A DNA stretch of 64,000 nucleotides from Aradus depressus (lineage: Eukaryota > Arthropoda > Insecta > Hemiptera > Aradidae), in contig OY759215.1 of the NCBI GenBank assembly GCA_963662175.1, positions 45,339,213 through 45,403,212 of the forward strand, written 5' to 3'. Below, piece by piece: positions 8,746 through 20,039 of this stretch (its first letter is position 1; every line of letters starts with the position of its first letter). The notes under the pieces are model-generated. The model saw nothing but the letters and a program-made list of their open reading frames with translations, did no database searches and was not told the DNA's origin. Position numbers and translations under genes: made by a program.

Positions 8746-9192
8746 ACAGATTTTTTTAAAAGGAAATTTCGTTGAAAACTCCGCATCAAATTTCTGATCT
8801 ATTACGTAACTTCCTCTTGACGGCGCCGGTAGCTCAGTGGTATGCGTGCTTGCCTTCTGAGCTCAAGAACGTGGTTTGGAAACCCGACCGAGGCCCTTAG
8901 TTTATTTTACCTGGGAGATAAAATAAACTTAAGCACGCTGTCCTTCGCATGGGACGTTGATGGTCCCGAACCTGTACGATGTCAAGTACTCGTTAAAGAC
9001 CCCTGCCCTAGGTGAATAAAAATTTAGGGTAGGCAAAATTTAGAACTCCCACAGTAGAGTCGAGCTCATGTCCACTAGAGTGACGAAAGAACGCTCTGGT
9101 AGTAGGCGATATGACTCCATAGTTAAAGGCCGGGCATGAGTCATAAAACCTATCCTAACTTCCTCTATATTTCGCACAGTTGGGAAAGTAAA
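8720..9192 (-). repeat. Family 3 fragment carrying a SINE
   Basis: Family 3 minus-strand end from CAGTTATCGTCTTCACAGAC through CTGATCTATTACGTAACTTC. A SINE (8818-9155) with an 11-bp duplication sits in it, and it resumes with the family palindrome (TAACTTCCTCTATATTTCGC, then AGTTGGGAAAGTAA). Confidence 0.75.
8818..9155 (+). mobile_element. tRNA-derived SINE, family 1A, with 11-bp TSD
   Basis: Flanked by TAACTTCCTCT at 8807-8817 and 9156-9166. Head GGCGCCGGTAGCTCAGTGGT has an A-box. The B-box region reads GGTTTGGAAACC, a change from GGTTCGAAACC that would weaken pol III initiation. The body has TTTATTTTACCTGGGAGATA, a shared 3' domain (GTAGTAGGCGATATGACTCC) and tail AAAACCTATCC. Confidence 0.9.
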
Positions 9193-9943
9193 AAAGTTAA
9201 CTATAAGTATTCATTCATCACACAAAATATCAAATGACATTATAGAATAAGGTATAGTCATGGTTTGAATTCTAAACTAAAAGATCTAATTTTCAGGTGG
9301 AAGAACAAGATTTCTTTATGTTCTCCAATTAAGAGAGGAAGAACAGGATATAGTGAGAATCACCGGCTGTTCTTTAAGTTATATGGACCTAGTTATATCA
9401 TTTTAGCTAACGTTGTTGTTTAAGTTCCAAAAAAAACATCAGGTCAACTTGTGATAAACATCTGAAGATGGATCGTTAAACACTTGGAACATCAAAAACC
9501 AATCAAACAGGACTCCGGGACTTGGGACTGGTCCCTCAATATAGAGGAACCAGTACATATAATTATTTAATATGTCTGTTAAATATAATGGTGGCAGACG
9601 ACACATTTCATGTTGTTATTGGGAGGAAGAAATGTGAAAAGTGATTTCTCTATAATCAGAGAGACCTGTTTATGTAAATTGGCTGAGGAGAGTCAATGTT
9701 GAATTTCGAAAATCGATGCCAATCAAGGGTTCGCTTCATTCATGCGAAACCTTTCTCAATCCTATAGCACTGAATGGATTAGCATATAACCGCTATCTCA
9801 AACATCTGCTTCTTTGGTCATTTGTATTGTATTTTCATCCTCCCCCACATCATTTTTTTTTTATATTGTTAATACATTTACGTTTTGACCGTTTTTTCTA
9901 TTGTATTAAATGATGTCTGTGCATGTGTGTAGGAATGGTATGT
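9193..9943. other. Intergenic DNA with a possible old retroelement end
   Basis: A stretch near 9458-9520 (CATCTGAAGATGGATCGTTA, later CACTTGGAACATC) has the style of Penelope-like element ends, and a related phrase occurs at 21845-21900. The 65-aa ORF at 9716 shows no domain. Confidence 0.3.
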
Positions 9944-10188
9944 GGAGGGCGCCAGTTGCTCAGAGGTTTGCGTGATTCTGAGCTCAAGAACGTGGGTTCA
10001 AAACCAGACCGAAGCCCTTAGTTCATTTTATCTGGGAGGTAAAATAAACTTAAGCACGCCGTCCTTAGGATGGAACGTTAAGCGATCGGTCCCGAACCTG
10101 TACGATGTCAGGTACTCGTTAAAGACCCCTGCCCTAGGTGAATAAAAATTTAGGGTAGGCAAAATTTAGGACTCCCACAATAGAGTCA
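9944..10188 (+). mobile_element. SINE family 1A, 3'-truncated copy
   Basis: tRNA-like head GGCGCCAGTTGCTCAGAGGT (A-box slightly decayed) with an intact-looking body, but the copy stops after CTCCCACAATAGAGTCA and lacks the GTAGTAGGCGATATGAC domain and tail. Confidence 0.85.
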
Positions 10189-10821
10189 TTTTTCTACTTT
10201 TACTACTTTTTTTCGTAATCAGTGACTAAAAAAATATAAAGTAGCCAAGTTTTACATTTACGGGCGAAGAAAAGTGATTTTTCTCCACGGAAGGAAGTTT
10301 CCGTTGTTAATGAACAAACCGTGTAGGTAGATTTGTCTCATCTTCTTTCATCCTTTTTTGTGCCCATCAAGATCCCAGCGAATATTTTATCTCCTAAATT
10401 GGTAGACAGGTCGCTATTATTCCGCCCACACTAACAGAAGGCCCCAAAATAAAATATAATCTTCATTAATGGAAACAACTGTAACATGAATACCATTCTT
10501 CTTATTTTTTATATTTTTTTGAATATTATATAATATACCGTGGGCGTTGAAGCCATAAACGATTTTTTTTTTAAATTTTTCAAGGACTAAACAAAACAGG
10601 GGGCCATCAGGACTTGACATTTCAATCAAAATTATGATTCGGATGAAGGAAATAATGGCATTGAAAATTGACGTAGAACATAGATGTCGGATGGTATTAG
10701 ATTTTGACCAAAATGAGAAAAAATTGTGAACACTTCACTTCGGAGTTACACTACTTTAACAATAAAACATTTTATAGTGAAAAAAAATCGATTCCTGTAG
10801 AGAAAAATAAATGGCACATTC
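10189..10821. other. Intergenic DNA, nothing recognised
   Basis: AT-rich DNA with no similarity I recognise. Small ORFs (10417-10629 minus, 10704-10967 plus) lack domains; the second runs into a SINE. Confidence 0.35.
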
Positions 10822-11086
10822 TAGTTAGTTGGTTTTTGTGTCTCATGCCCGGGCTTTATCTACTAGGTCATTTCGTCTACTACCAAAGCGCTCTTTTGTC
10901 TGGTGGACTTCAGCCTGACTACTATGAGAGTCCTAAATTTTGCCTAGCTTGGTTTATCCAACTATAATTGGGGTCTTTAACGAGTAGTCTGACATTGCAC
11001 AGGCTTGGGACCATCGCTTAATGTCCCATGCGAAGGACGTCAGGCTCAAGATTTAACCATTTCCCAGATAAAAAACCTAAGGGCTA
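10822..11086 (-). mobile_element. SINE family 1B fragment
   Basis: Minus-strand 3' part of the SINE: tail side AACTAACTAG at 10822 instead of CCTAA units, GCCCGGGCATGAGACAC, and a body ending near CCCAGATAAAAAACC. The tRNA head is missing. Confidence 0.75.
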
Positions 11087-11920
11087 AACATGCCCATCTT
11101 AATCAGTAGGCTACCACTTTCTTCAGACGTCTGGATTTATTCGAAAACTATCAGTCCTATCGAAAAATTGGTATATTTCTACTCGTCAGTATATCCTCAG
11201 ATTTGTCGTTGGACAAATACCAACAAAGCCTTCCAAAGAATGTACAATTTTCTGCAGGAAATAGAAATATAAACAGTGTTTTAATTGAAACTCATGCCAA
11301 TGAATTTTAAAATATTATTTTATTATTGGTAGTTTTTCATTAACAAGTATAACAAATATGTGATTTTGGCATAACAGGACTTGGTAGAAGGATTTGAAAA
11401 TTTGAAAAATATTACAATTTTTTTACATTATTTTCTCTTTGTTTTGTATATATTATATTATTTGCTAATAATAACTATTATTTTGTACAATCATATCGTA
11501 TAATCATATGCTTTCGATGTATATATTTTTTTATTATTCTTTTTTTTTTCTTGTAATGTATATTTCAATATTTAATTTCATTTATCAAATTTACTCATGG
11601 TTTATACCGATTGTAAATATTCAAAATAAAGAATTTAATAATAAAAAAAAATAATATTTTTTGACCTAAAGCTGTTTTTCCCCCACTGGGTAACACCGGG
11701 AGCTCGGATGCAACCAACACAGAACAGCTTCGAAACTCGAAAATGTTACTCTGTTATTTTTAACTTGTTTACCATGCCAATGTCTTTCATATGTATTCCT
11801 AACATTTTCATAGAAGATCAATAGTGACTCAGAGAAGATGAAATAACTTTTTCCCTCCAAGGAAACATCTATTCAGTGATTCTAAATACATATTTATTCT
11901 AGAAGATATTCCTGAGGCAG
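11087..11920. other. Intergenic DNA, nothing recognised
   Basis: Very AT-rich, with A- and T-runs around 11530-11660. No gene, TIR or known repeat end found. Confidence 0.35.
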
Positions 11921-12090
11921 ATGCAAAATATGCGGAATCAGAGAGCTCAACACGAAAATCCCAACAACTGCCGATATAATGAATGTACCGACATGAAATC
12001 ATATATTCAAATTCAAAACCTTTTAAGGACGACACCTATTAATTTTCAGCAGATTCAGCCGAAGGAAATGAGGGCTCGAATCAAATACCT

Positions 12091-12531
12091 TTTTTTTTTT
12101 TTTTTTTTTTTTCGAGTAGGCCTGTTGTGTGCCATGTTTGTGTTAGTCCCTACAGCAGCCCTGTATCTTTAATAAAGTCCAGGATTCTGCAGGTTCCTTC
12201 CATTAACTGCTTCGGTTCCGTTATGGCAGACCCGAAGCAGTAAAATCTGCTTTCTAGCGCCTCGCACTGACTTAGAATATGAACCGGAGTCTCATTTTCC
12301 TCGCCACATTCCCTGCACAGAGGGCTTCTAGCGATGCCCATATTGTGTAGGTGTTTGTTCATATGACAGTGTCCTGTAATCAACCCTGTCATAGCTGTTA
12401 GAAACATTCTGCTCATATTCAGGAGTTCTCGACTCCTTTTCTCTGAGTGTTCCGTTATAAAGAGTTTTGAATGTATTTGCTTTGGGACCCCTCTCCAGAA
12501 CTGGATGTGATTCCTGGTCAGCCAACCTATA
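12091..12531 (-). mobile_element. 5'-truncated LINE tail with poly(A) and TSD
   Basis: On the minus strand this runs from coding sequence into a short 3' UTR and a poly(A) tail (T-run 12090-12112 on the plus strand). The flanks CAAATACCT (12082-12090) and CAAATATCT (12532-12540) are a 9-bp target duplication with one mismatch, inside family 3. This is the normal outcome of target-primed reverse transcription that stopped early. Confidence 0.85.
12150..12530 (-). pseudogene. LINE Pol C-terminus (RNase H-end / Cys-rich tail)
   Basis: Open frame of about 126 codons to a TAG at 12150-12152, entering the element from its truncated 5' end and so without its own start. It contains LTRNHIQFWRGVPKQ, then RSRELLNMSRMFLTAMTG, then LITGHCHMNKHLHNMGI, then a Cys/His tail SPLCRECGEENETPVHILSQ. 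This order (x-G-x-x-TGHC-x-x-x-HL followed by C-x2-C-x-E-x-E-T-x-x-H-x-x-x-x-C) is characteristic of the end of RNase H-containing Pol proteins of I/Jockey-type LINEs. It lacks endonuclease and RT domains, so it is inactive. A smaller ORF at 12328-12534 is an alternative frame of the same sequence. Confidence 0.8.
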
Positions 12532-12716
12532 CAAATATCTTAATAACTACTGATGTAATGAATGTATCGACACAAAATTTAGTATGAAGATTCATAAGCC
12601 ACTAAGTGAGTCAAATATTGAGTTTTAGCCCAAACGATTGATTGGCTTTGGAGGAAGAGCGAAAACGTTATTCGTGCTGGGGAAGTACATAGTCGTTGAT
12701 TCACTGATGACCTTTT

Positions 12717-14094
12717 TTAAGTATAATATTTTACCGGTCGGTGACGATTTGTAGCAATAATTGCTAGTAATGACATCACACTTTTGGTGACTTCCTATTG
12801 GTCTTTGGATATATTATATTCACTTATGTTAAAATCGATGTGGTATGTAAATGAAGAAATTAAGTCAGATATTAGTCGATGCATATTACATTGATCACAT
12901 GGTTCAGAATCAGTTAGGGATAACTTCGTGATGTGTTGTTGCACCCACGGAAGGGTCACTTATATCACATTGAAAAGTTGTGTTGGTGCATAAGACACAT
13001 CTAATGGTGACACGAGAGTTTGTAAAGTGTTTATCGGTAAACATCGTAAGCACATCATCTGAGACACTGTAAAAGATACAATAAATATATGACATCCCGG
13101 TTGTAAACTATGATAGGCAGATTTACATATCGTATCATTAGTAGTTGTCTTTGTACGTTCAGCCGTACTATACTGATCATACAGTCCCAAGACGATCACC
13201 ATGTCGTCCACATAACTCCTCTACCACATTATCTCTAGTCTAGGGTGGCCTCTACAAGTTTTATGGAAAATGGTTAAGTTCTGTATATCTTTACCATTTA
13301 ATAAATATGAATTTATGCGATTTTATGAAGTCCTTTGAAAAAAACAAAACATTGATGTGGTAATTCAGAGAATCCGCACGTTAGAAGTTATATTTATTGT
13401 CACTCATGCCTTATGAGGTCATATGGCCTATTACGCAGCCTCACGAAAAAAAAAAAGTCATGTCCACTGACTAGACCCCCATGTCTATATGTTTTGGAGG
13501 TCGCGCTGAATTCGAATTCGACGTCCATTTCACCCCATCAGGTCTATGGAGACATTAAACCATCAAAATACCTCAAATTTTCACTCTAGGATTTTTTCCC
13601 TTAATTTCTAGCGTGTCTCAGCATTTGACTCGGGTGTCCTTTGCACTTCTTCTTCATTTATGCGAAAGTAAGACGTGGGGAGGGTAGGGGGTTAATATCC
13701 GATCTGGAAAGCACCTCCTGAGGGGGTTAAACTACCCTTTTGGGGGGTGAAATACCTTTTTTTCGGTTTTCGGAGGATTTTTGTCAGAATCACGACGAAG
13801 GAGGGGTTTGTATATACATATTGTTTTGGCCAATTTACTTTTATGTTATTTAGATGGCTTTGTTTTATGTTGGTTTATGAGTCCGTTAATCCTAGTTGCC
13901 CTTCCTCAACCTTTCTTGGACTCAGTATGTCTTGTGTCTTCTTTGTGTTCATGTCGCTCTATTTGCCTCCTTTGTGTATACGTAACCTTTGCTTCCTAAA
14001 TCTAACTGCCAAAGATGTCAAAGCTGTGAAAAGTTCATTTTTATTCCTAAAAAAAATTAAAATCCTCGAGTGAAAATGAAAGTCAATTTTGTGA
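12717..14094. other. Intergenic DNA, nothing recognised
   Basis: Holds several small ORFs in both strands (for example 12960-13211 minus and 13747-14073 plus) without recognisable domains. The latter overlaps a second frame of similar length, which argues against coding. A short moderately GC-rich stretch lies at 13460-13760. Confidence 0.3.
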
Positions 14095-14208
14095 AGATTT
14101 TTAGCCCAAACGGTCGATTGGTCTTAGAAGCACGGTCAAAACTTAATTATTAATTGATTAATTCGTACTGGGGAAGTACATTGTCAGTGATTTACCGACG
14201 ACTAATAA
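14095..14208 (+). repeat. Family 3 3'-end fragment
   Basis: Runs from TTTTAGCCCAAACGGTCGAT through CGTACTGGGGAAGTACATTG to ACCGACGACT, the terminal part of the family. Confidence 0.75.
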
Positions 14209-15112
14209 ATAAAAAATGTGTATTAACCTCGTCACATCACTATAAATACTTTCATAGTTCCCGCAATATTGTTTTAAGCTACAATCCAGGTCCCCTCCGA
14301 TATTTTCAGTTAAACGCGATGCCCTAAGTCACAAATTCATGCCTTCCAAACAGGTTGTAATCTCAGAATATTTTTTCTAAACTGTCAAATGATCATTTGT
14401 CAGCTTTCAAAATTATGACGACCGACTGGCTTCTCCCAAGAAGTCACATTATTCTTTCTTTCTTTATAATAATTGGGCACCTTATTATTGTGTAAATTTC
14501 AAATGAACAAAAAATAATAATAATAATAACAAATTTTTCAATACAATTATCAGATCAATTATACTCTCCCAAAAAGGGTTTTGAAGTAATTAATGAAATG
14601 TAAGAAAAAATAAAGAAATAAGTTCACTTTTTAACTGATTCATTAAATACCATGGGGATGTAATGAGGGGAAGGCTATTTGGAGCACATTTAGATGAGTT
14701 CCGCAAGCTTGAAAGATGATTTTGAAAGTTCGCCTCCGAAGTTTGGCCATGTAGGGCGAGTTGATCTTCCTTAAAAAGAAGTCAGTTTGAATCCCAGTCA
14801 TTCCTCGACATAGGGAGACCTAAGTAGCCGATTTAGTGAGAACGGAGTTCTCCAAAGTGAGTTCTTCTCCATTCTTTTCGGTCGGCAATCTTTGGTCTAT
14901 TGTGTCTTTCAGGGAGGCAAGCATCTACAAATGTAAAGCTGAATATCTCTCATTCTCTTTTTTCGGGCATCACACGAAAAAAATTAAATGTATATTCATA
15001 AAATCTAAAGTTTATTTCAAGGAAGGCACAAGTATACTTCATCCCAGTCATTTAAAATTTGAAATAACTTTTTTTTTTGTTTTTAATTTACAAACAGATA
15101 TTTACAACTGTA
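14209..15112. other. Intergenic DNA, nothing recognised
   Basis: AT-rich DNA; the 96-aa ORF at 14836-15126 runs into the following SINE and has no domain. Confidence 0.35.
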
Positions 15113-15463
15113 GAGGGCGCCGGTAGCTCAGTGGTATGCGTGCTTGACTTCTGAGCTCAAGGTCGTGGGTTCGTAACCCGACCGAGGCCCTTAGTTTATT
15201 TTATCTGGGAGGTAAAATAAACTTAAGCACGCCGTCCTTCGGATGGGACGTTAAGCGATGGTCCCGAGCCTGTACGATGTCAGGTACTCGTTAAAGACCC
15301 CTAACATAGATGAATAAAAATTTAGGGTAGGCAAAATTTAGGACTCCCACAGTAGAGTCGGGCTCATGTCCACCAGAGTGACGAAAGAGCGCTCTGGTAG
15401 TAGGCGATATGACCTCGTTGTTAAAGCCCGGGCATGAGTCATAAAACCTAACCTAACCTAACC
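15113..15463 (+). mobile_element. SINE family 1A, full length, 12-bp TSD and CCTAA tail
   Basis: The best-preserved copy. Flanked by TTTACAACTGTA at 15101-15112 and 15464-15475. Head GGCGCCGGTAGCTCAGTGGT, B-box region GGGTTCGTAACCCGACC, body with CATAGATGAATAAAAATTTA, a 3' domain with GTAGTAGGCGATATGACC, and tail AAAACCTAACCTAACCTAAC. It resembles 30575-30917 closely, including the shared variants GACTTCTGAGCTCAAGGTCG and CTCGTTGTTAAAGC, so both came from a recent common source. Confidence 0.95.
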
Positions 15464-15475
15464 TTTACAACTGTA

Positions 15476-16796
15476 TAAAAAATATATATAACAAACAAAC
15501 GTACTAAGATAGAGATAATGGCAATGTCAAAATGTCAAGTGGGGAGAAATCACCGACTCCCTAGTCACTCAGTTAACTCTCATTTGTAACTAATCAATGT
15601 CACTGCTGCTGCGGTAAATGGAAGGCACAAACTAAAAGATTATTGTGGGAACCATGAGAGGCAAATAATTTTTTTTACATAGATTTAGAAATTTTGGTGA
15701 CAAAATGTACTTAAGGACAGTGTGAAGATGATACTTCATATTTACAGGCATTTTGCAGACATAAATACAGGCGTACAATACCTACATTTTTGTGATAAAG
15801 GTACATTACTCAACACACTGGAAAAACTGGAAATAAACAGAGCACTACAAAAAGGAACGATCAGACCAGTTTCATATATTCACCCCTTTTATCGCTAATA
15901 ATATAATCCTTCAATCTCTGTGTATACGTAAGCTTACATTCTCAAAACTGTGTATTTTTATTCATATATTTATTATAGTCATCTTTGGTTTATTTCGTAT
16001 ATACATATATATTTTTGTATTTTAGTCAGCATTGATTCAAAATAGTATATTAATTAAAAAAGTTTTAATAAAATTTAAAAAAAAACCTGACACATTTTTT
16101 TTTTTACTAAAAACTTGTTGGGGAGAGCTTTTTTGGAGGGAGGAGGCTTGAAGGGCTTAGGGGGGAGGGACTTGGCCTTATAAACATTTGAGCTCAAAAT
16201 TCAAGTCTCTAGCTGTAATAGAGGCCGAGATTCCTACATAGGCTCTGATGAAACCTGAAGATCTTGAAAACGGCATACCCGAAAAAAACACTTTGAAATC
16301 GGTTCAACCGTCTTGGAACTATGATGCCAAAGACAGACACACACACAGACAAAGCCTTCAAACTTATAACACCCCTCCTTTTGCGTCGGGGGTTAATAAA
16401 ATATCTTGATGTATACATTTTTATGACGTGTCCCATTACCAAATGATATGGTACAACAGAAATAAATATTATTATTATTACACATATACAGAAATTATCC
16501 AGAAATACTCTGATCTTGTTCCTGAGGTCCTAAAACATAAAAAAAAAAAGAAACGCAAAACCCAACTTAGAATTTTGTCATGATTACATAATTTTTCCTA
16601 TATGAAAGTAAAAAAAATGAAGAAAAATATATATATATATATATAAATATACATGAGATTGTATTAGGATAGTGAAATGAGGGTCGGATACTAAGGACGC
16701 CCACGTAATCTGGGATTAGCGACATCCATGGAGAGGTTTTTTGGTAATCCCGAAATCGCATAAACTAAACATATCTGATGTTCTGATAACTGATCC
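15476..16796. other. Intergenic DNA with minor repeats
   Basis: Near 16205-16395 is a stretch ending TTATAACACCCCTCCTTTTG then CGTCGGGGGTTAA, a phrase of a kind repeated in insect genomes. 16566-16612 resembles the palindromic end of family 3. A TA microsatellite occurs at about 16628-16647. No gene seen. Confidence 0.35.
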
Positions 16797-16972
16797 AAAT
16801 ATATATTGTAATGTCTTAGTTTCATGGACCGAACAAAAATATATATAAAATAAAATAAAGTTGTCAAATGTTTGCCATTCAAACCGTCAACCAACAGCGC
16901 TATAGAATGGAGAGATGATATGATCCCTTATTCTAACTGGTTTCAACAGAATATTTACAGTTTTTCGAAAAA
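16797..16972 (+). repeat. Dispersed repeat family 5, copy 1
   Basis: Shares with 17590-17768 the phrases GTCTTAGTTTCATGG, GCCATTCAAAC then GGTCAAC or CGTCAACC, and CAGCGCTATA then GAGAG, in the same order. No coding potential; class unknown. Confidence 0.7.
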
Positions 16973-17589
16973 AAAAATGGTTTCTTTTCGGGACTGCTGT
17001 AATAACGGTTTTTATTTGACAATTTAATGAACGTTTTCATACTGCCAAAAAAGCAAAAAAGTTAAAATTGAGTCTAATTTAGTGCAAAAGGTTTAAATGT
17101 ATTTCAACTAAGGATTAAGAGCATTTTTTAGGTAACCACCTTTTTAAAATCATCCAAGAGGAATCAAACATTTTCTAAATGTGCTTCTCTCATTCTACCT
17201 TTTCATAAAAGACAAATAAATACAATAATCTTGTCAATTTGAAAGCTGTAATAAAAAAACTTGATTAGCTCAGAAATGACCTCCTGGCTGTCAGTTAGTA
17301 GATAGTAATTTTGTTAAGTGATCAAGCAGGTTTTTTTGGACAATTTGATAAAATATACTGAAATAAATATTCTAAAATTTAAAATGATAAATTGTTTTGT
17401 TGAAAATGATTTTTTTTTTTCTGAGAAAATTCCCCTACAACGAAAAATGGGGAAATGAAAAACTACTCTCAAGAGATTCAAATCTCATAGAAAATAAAAG
17501 TCTATATGACAAAATTTTTTACCGCAATTTCAAAATCAAGCAGACGACATGAAAAAGTTACGGATCATAATATATATTTTTTTATTAAT
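16973..17589. other. Intergenic DNA, nothing recognised
   Basis: AT-rich sequence between two family 5 copies, with no recognisable gene or repeat end. Confidence 0.35.
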
Positions 17590-17768
17590 ATATTTTGTAG
17601 TCTTAGTTTCATGGGGCGAACAAAAAACCCCAAAAAATAAATAAAATACAGTTGTAAATTATTTGCCATTCAAACGGTCAACCACAGCGCTATACAATAG
17701 AGAGTTGCTGTGATTCCTTATATTATATATTATTTCAACAATATGTTTAGAGTTTTACGAAAATGAAT
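17590..17768 (+). repeat. Dispersed repeat family 5, copy 2
   Basis: Same motif order as copy 1 (GTCTTAGTTTCATGGGGCGA, GCCATTCAAACGGTCAACC, CAGCGCTATACAATAGAGAG). Roughly three quarters of aligned bases agree by eye. Confidence 0.7.
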
Positions 17769-17774
17769 TAATCT

Positions 17775-17990
17775 TGAAGGTGAGAAAACCTTGACCACGC
17801 CGTCCTTCGGATGGGACGTTAGGCGATGGTCCCCAACCTGTACGATGTGAAGTATTAAAGACCCCTACTCTAGGAGAATAGAAATTTAGGGTAGGCAAAA
17901 TTTAGGACTCCTATAGTTGAGTCGGGCTTATATCTACCAGATCGACAAAAGAGAGCTCTGGTATAACCTCATAGTCACAATATCTAACAA
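17775..17990 (+). mobile_element. SINE family 1B fragment
   Basis: Plus-oriented body (CCGTCCTTCGGATGGGACGT through GGGTAGGCAAAATTTAGGAC) and a decayed 3' domain (AGAGCTCTGGTATAACC) ending CACAATATCTAAC. The head is missing. Confidence 0.8.
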
Positions 17991-18069
17991 AGAAATTATC
18001 CTTTTTTAACATTTTTGTTCTATATATTTTTGCGCTGATGCTCGATATCTTCTTCTTTTCTTCCTTTTT

Positions 18070-18285
18070 TCTGTATTGCCTTACGACGTAGGGTTGCCTC
18101 GGATCCACTTCCCCCACTCCGATCTCTCTCCTCCCAACCTTCTCAGTCCGTCCAGAGTCTGCCCTCTCCGTCGTCCCAGACTCTATACGTACCCATCGTA
18201 CGAAGATTGGGGTCTGCCTCTAGATTTTCTTCCTTCAGGCCTTGCTTCTAGTATCCTTTTTATCTTCCCATGATGTCAGGCTCTG
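18070..18285 (-). pseudogene. C-terminal relic of a LINE reverse transcriptase
   Basis: Minus-strand translation gives KIKRILEARPEGRKSRGRPQ followed, after a frame change and an in-frame stop, by DGLRRLGGERSEWGKWIRGN. A segment R-x-LEARPEG-x-x-SRGRP, then a DL/GLRRLG and a final W, is a well-known ending of LINE Pol proteins of the RTE/CR1/Jockey kind. It is short, split across frames and clearly dead. Nearby small ORFs on both strands (17911-18117, 18076-18273) are incidental readings of the same stretch. Confidence 0.65.
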
Positions 18286-19424
18286 TACTCATTCCTGTAC
18301 CAATTTAACTGGCGTTTCTACAGAGGTACCTTGCTGCCCAACATACAACTCATGTATCATCATGCTAGCCCGCCACAAAATTAGATTTTCAAAAAAAACT
18401 TAACTCATGAATTGTGCTTGTTTAGTGCTGACAATAATTTGTTTTGTGCAGCCTTTACAAAATTTTTAAATGTATTCAAATGGAATGAATTGTGCTCGTT
18501 TTGTGATCCTGGTCTCCCCTACCCCTAAATTCATCTCGATTGGTCAGGAAGGGGCCTTAAATGATGAGCAATGAGCAGTGAGTTCTCAGATCCCTAGGCG
18601 CCAACTGTACCAACTTTATACTAGAAATAAATCGACTGTTCCTAATATAATTGAAAAACAAATGTAAAGCTGTCGCATAAATTCAAAATTGAAACACGAA
18701 CGTCTTGCTATTAATATCCTCGATAATAATTATTATTTATTATTATTTTCTTTTTTTTAACAAAATTGTTTATCCAATGAGCTCCCCCTTTGGTTTATAA
18801 TATTTTTGCAATCTCTACCATATAATATCTAATACAAATTGGTTTCCTGGTATAATTAACAGCTTCAAATGTGGTAAGACAGTTATTTTACAAAAATACA
18901 CCATGTTATTATTTAATAATCAGGGACCCTGGGGATGTCGTGAATAACTAAGTGGTTAGCATCGCGTGCACACACCCCACTAACTTGTTTAAATCTTGAC
19001 GCCGCGCCGCGCCGCGCCAGAATCATAATTTGCTTTCGATAGAAAAAGGAGTTCTACTTTATATGGTAACTCTGCTCGGGTTTATTATATATTTGACAAA
19101 ACATTAGCGTCAACTCGCTCTTTTGCTTTATACCCATTTACCACGTTTGATCATAAAAATTATAAAATATTGGCTTTAACCATTTGTGTAATGAATAAGG
19201 AGTAACACAAAGTATAAGGCGGCCCGAATATTGACATATTAATAATTCAAAATGGTTTCGTTTAGGTTTATAATTATAAAGAGAAAGATGCTCAGAATTT
19301 TTTTTCTTCAAAAAATATTGATTTTGTTTCACATAACTCATAAGCAGCTTCTCACCAAATTCAGAATTAAGTGTCCCAGAATACTGGTAGGTACTGCATA
19401 CCTACATGCAATGCAGCGAAAAAA
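18286..19424. other. Intergenic DNA with a short GCCGC microsatellite
   Basis: AT-rich, with four GCCGC-like units at about 19001-19018 standing out from the background. Around 18930-19000 (GTGGTTAGCATCGCGTG) there may be a decayed tRNA-like SINE head; this is weak. Confidence 0.35.
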
Positions 19425-19830
19425 AATTGTCGGTGAATCTCCGACATTGTACCTCCCCAGAACGAATCATTCCATTAAGTTGTCTCTCTCCCTTCAAAAC
19501 TAATGGACTGTTTGTGTTAAAAATCAATAGTTCACTTACGTAGGAGCTTCTGAATCCTCATACTAAATTTTATGTCGACACATCCTCCTCCTCTAACCCC
19601 CTTCTCTTCCGCCGTTCCCATGGAAAATTGATGGTGGCTCTTATGGGGTTTTATGAAATTTTCTGTTGATTCATTATTTTCAATGGCAGTTATTAAAGTT
19701 TTTGTATTGCCCTTCCTTGACTTGGCTGAAAATAAGTTTCGTCCGTAGAGAATTCTGAATAAACATATAAAATTTCTGTATAAACATATAGGATACACAT
19801 TCTAACGGGAATTATCGTTTTCACAGACAC
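19425..19830 (-). repeat. Family 3 copy, minus
   Basis: Starts TTGTCGGTGAATCTCCGACA and TACCTCCCCAGAACGAATCA, then CTTCTGAATCCTCATACTAA, and reaches ATTATCGTTTTCACAGACAC. Terminal palindrome not present. Confidence 0.75.
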
Positions 19831-20039
19831 ACATATATACAGGAATTCAGGAATTTGTTTTCATTTTTGAAATCAGGGGCGTTATCATTATGGACAATAA
19901 GATAACTAGCAAAACCAACAAATTTGTTCTTTATATTCTGTTAGGCCCTGAAGAAGGAAATAAATAGTTTCCTACACGCTGCCTAAATACTGAGTATTAC
20001 GACATATCTTCGATTGGCTTTAATTTTGAAAAGATTCGA
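19831..20039. other. Intergenic DNA, nothing recognised
   Basis: No recognisable feature. Confidence 0.3.

Larger units (their letters stand above)
11930..12716 (+). repeat. Family 3 copy split by a LINE tail
   Basis: Left part about 11930-12090 (AACAACTGCCGATATAATGA, then ATTAATTTTCAGCAGATTCA) and right part 12532-12716 ending GTGCTGGGGAAGTACATAGT, then GATTCACTGATGACC. The LINE lies between them with a 9-bp near duplication. Confidence 0.75.

Noticed and set aside
8820..8895. Possible tRNA gene (A- and B-box-like sequence)
   Set aside because: The 5' GGCGCCG end has no pairing acceptor strand at the expected distance, the sequence continues into the conserved SINE body, and the same unit recurs about 20 times. 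It is a SINE head, not a tRNA gene. The same holds for the heads at 15.1, 22.4, 30.6 and 46.6 kb and for the family 2 heads.
12328..12534. 68-aa minus-strand ORF
   Set aside because: It is an alternative frame of the LINE tail; the frame ending at 12150 carries the recognisable Pol motifs.
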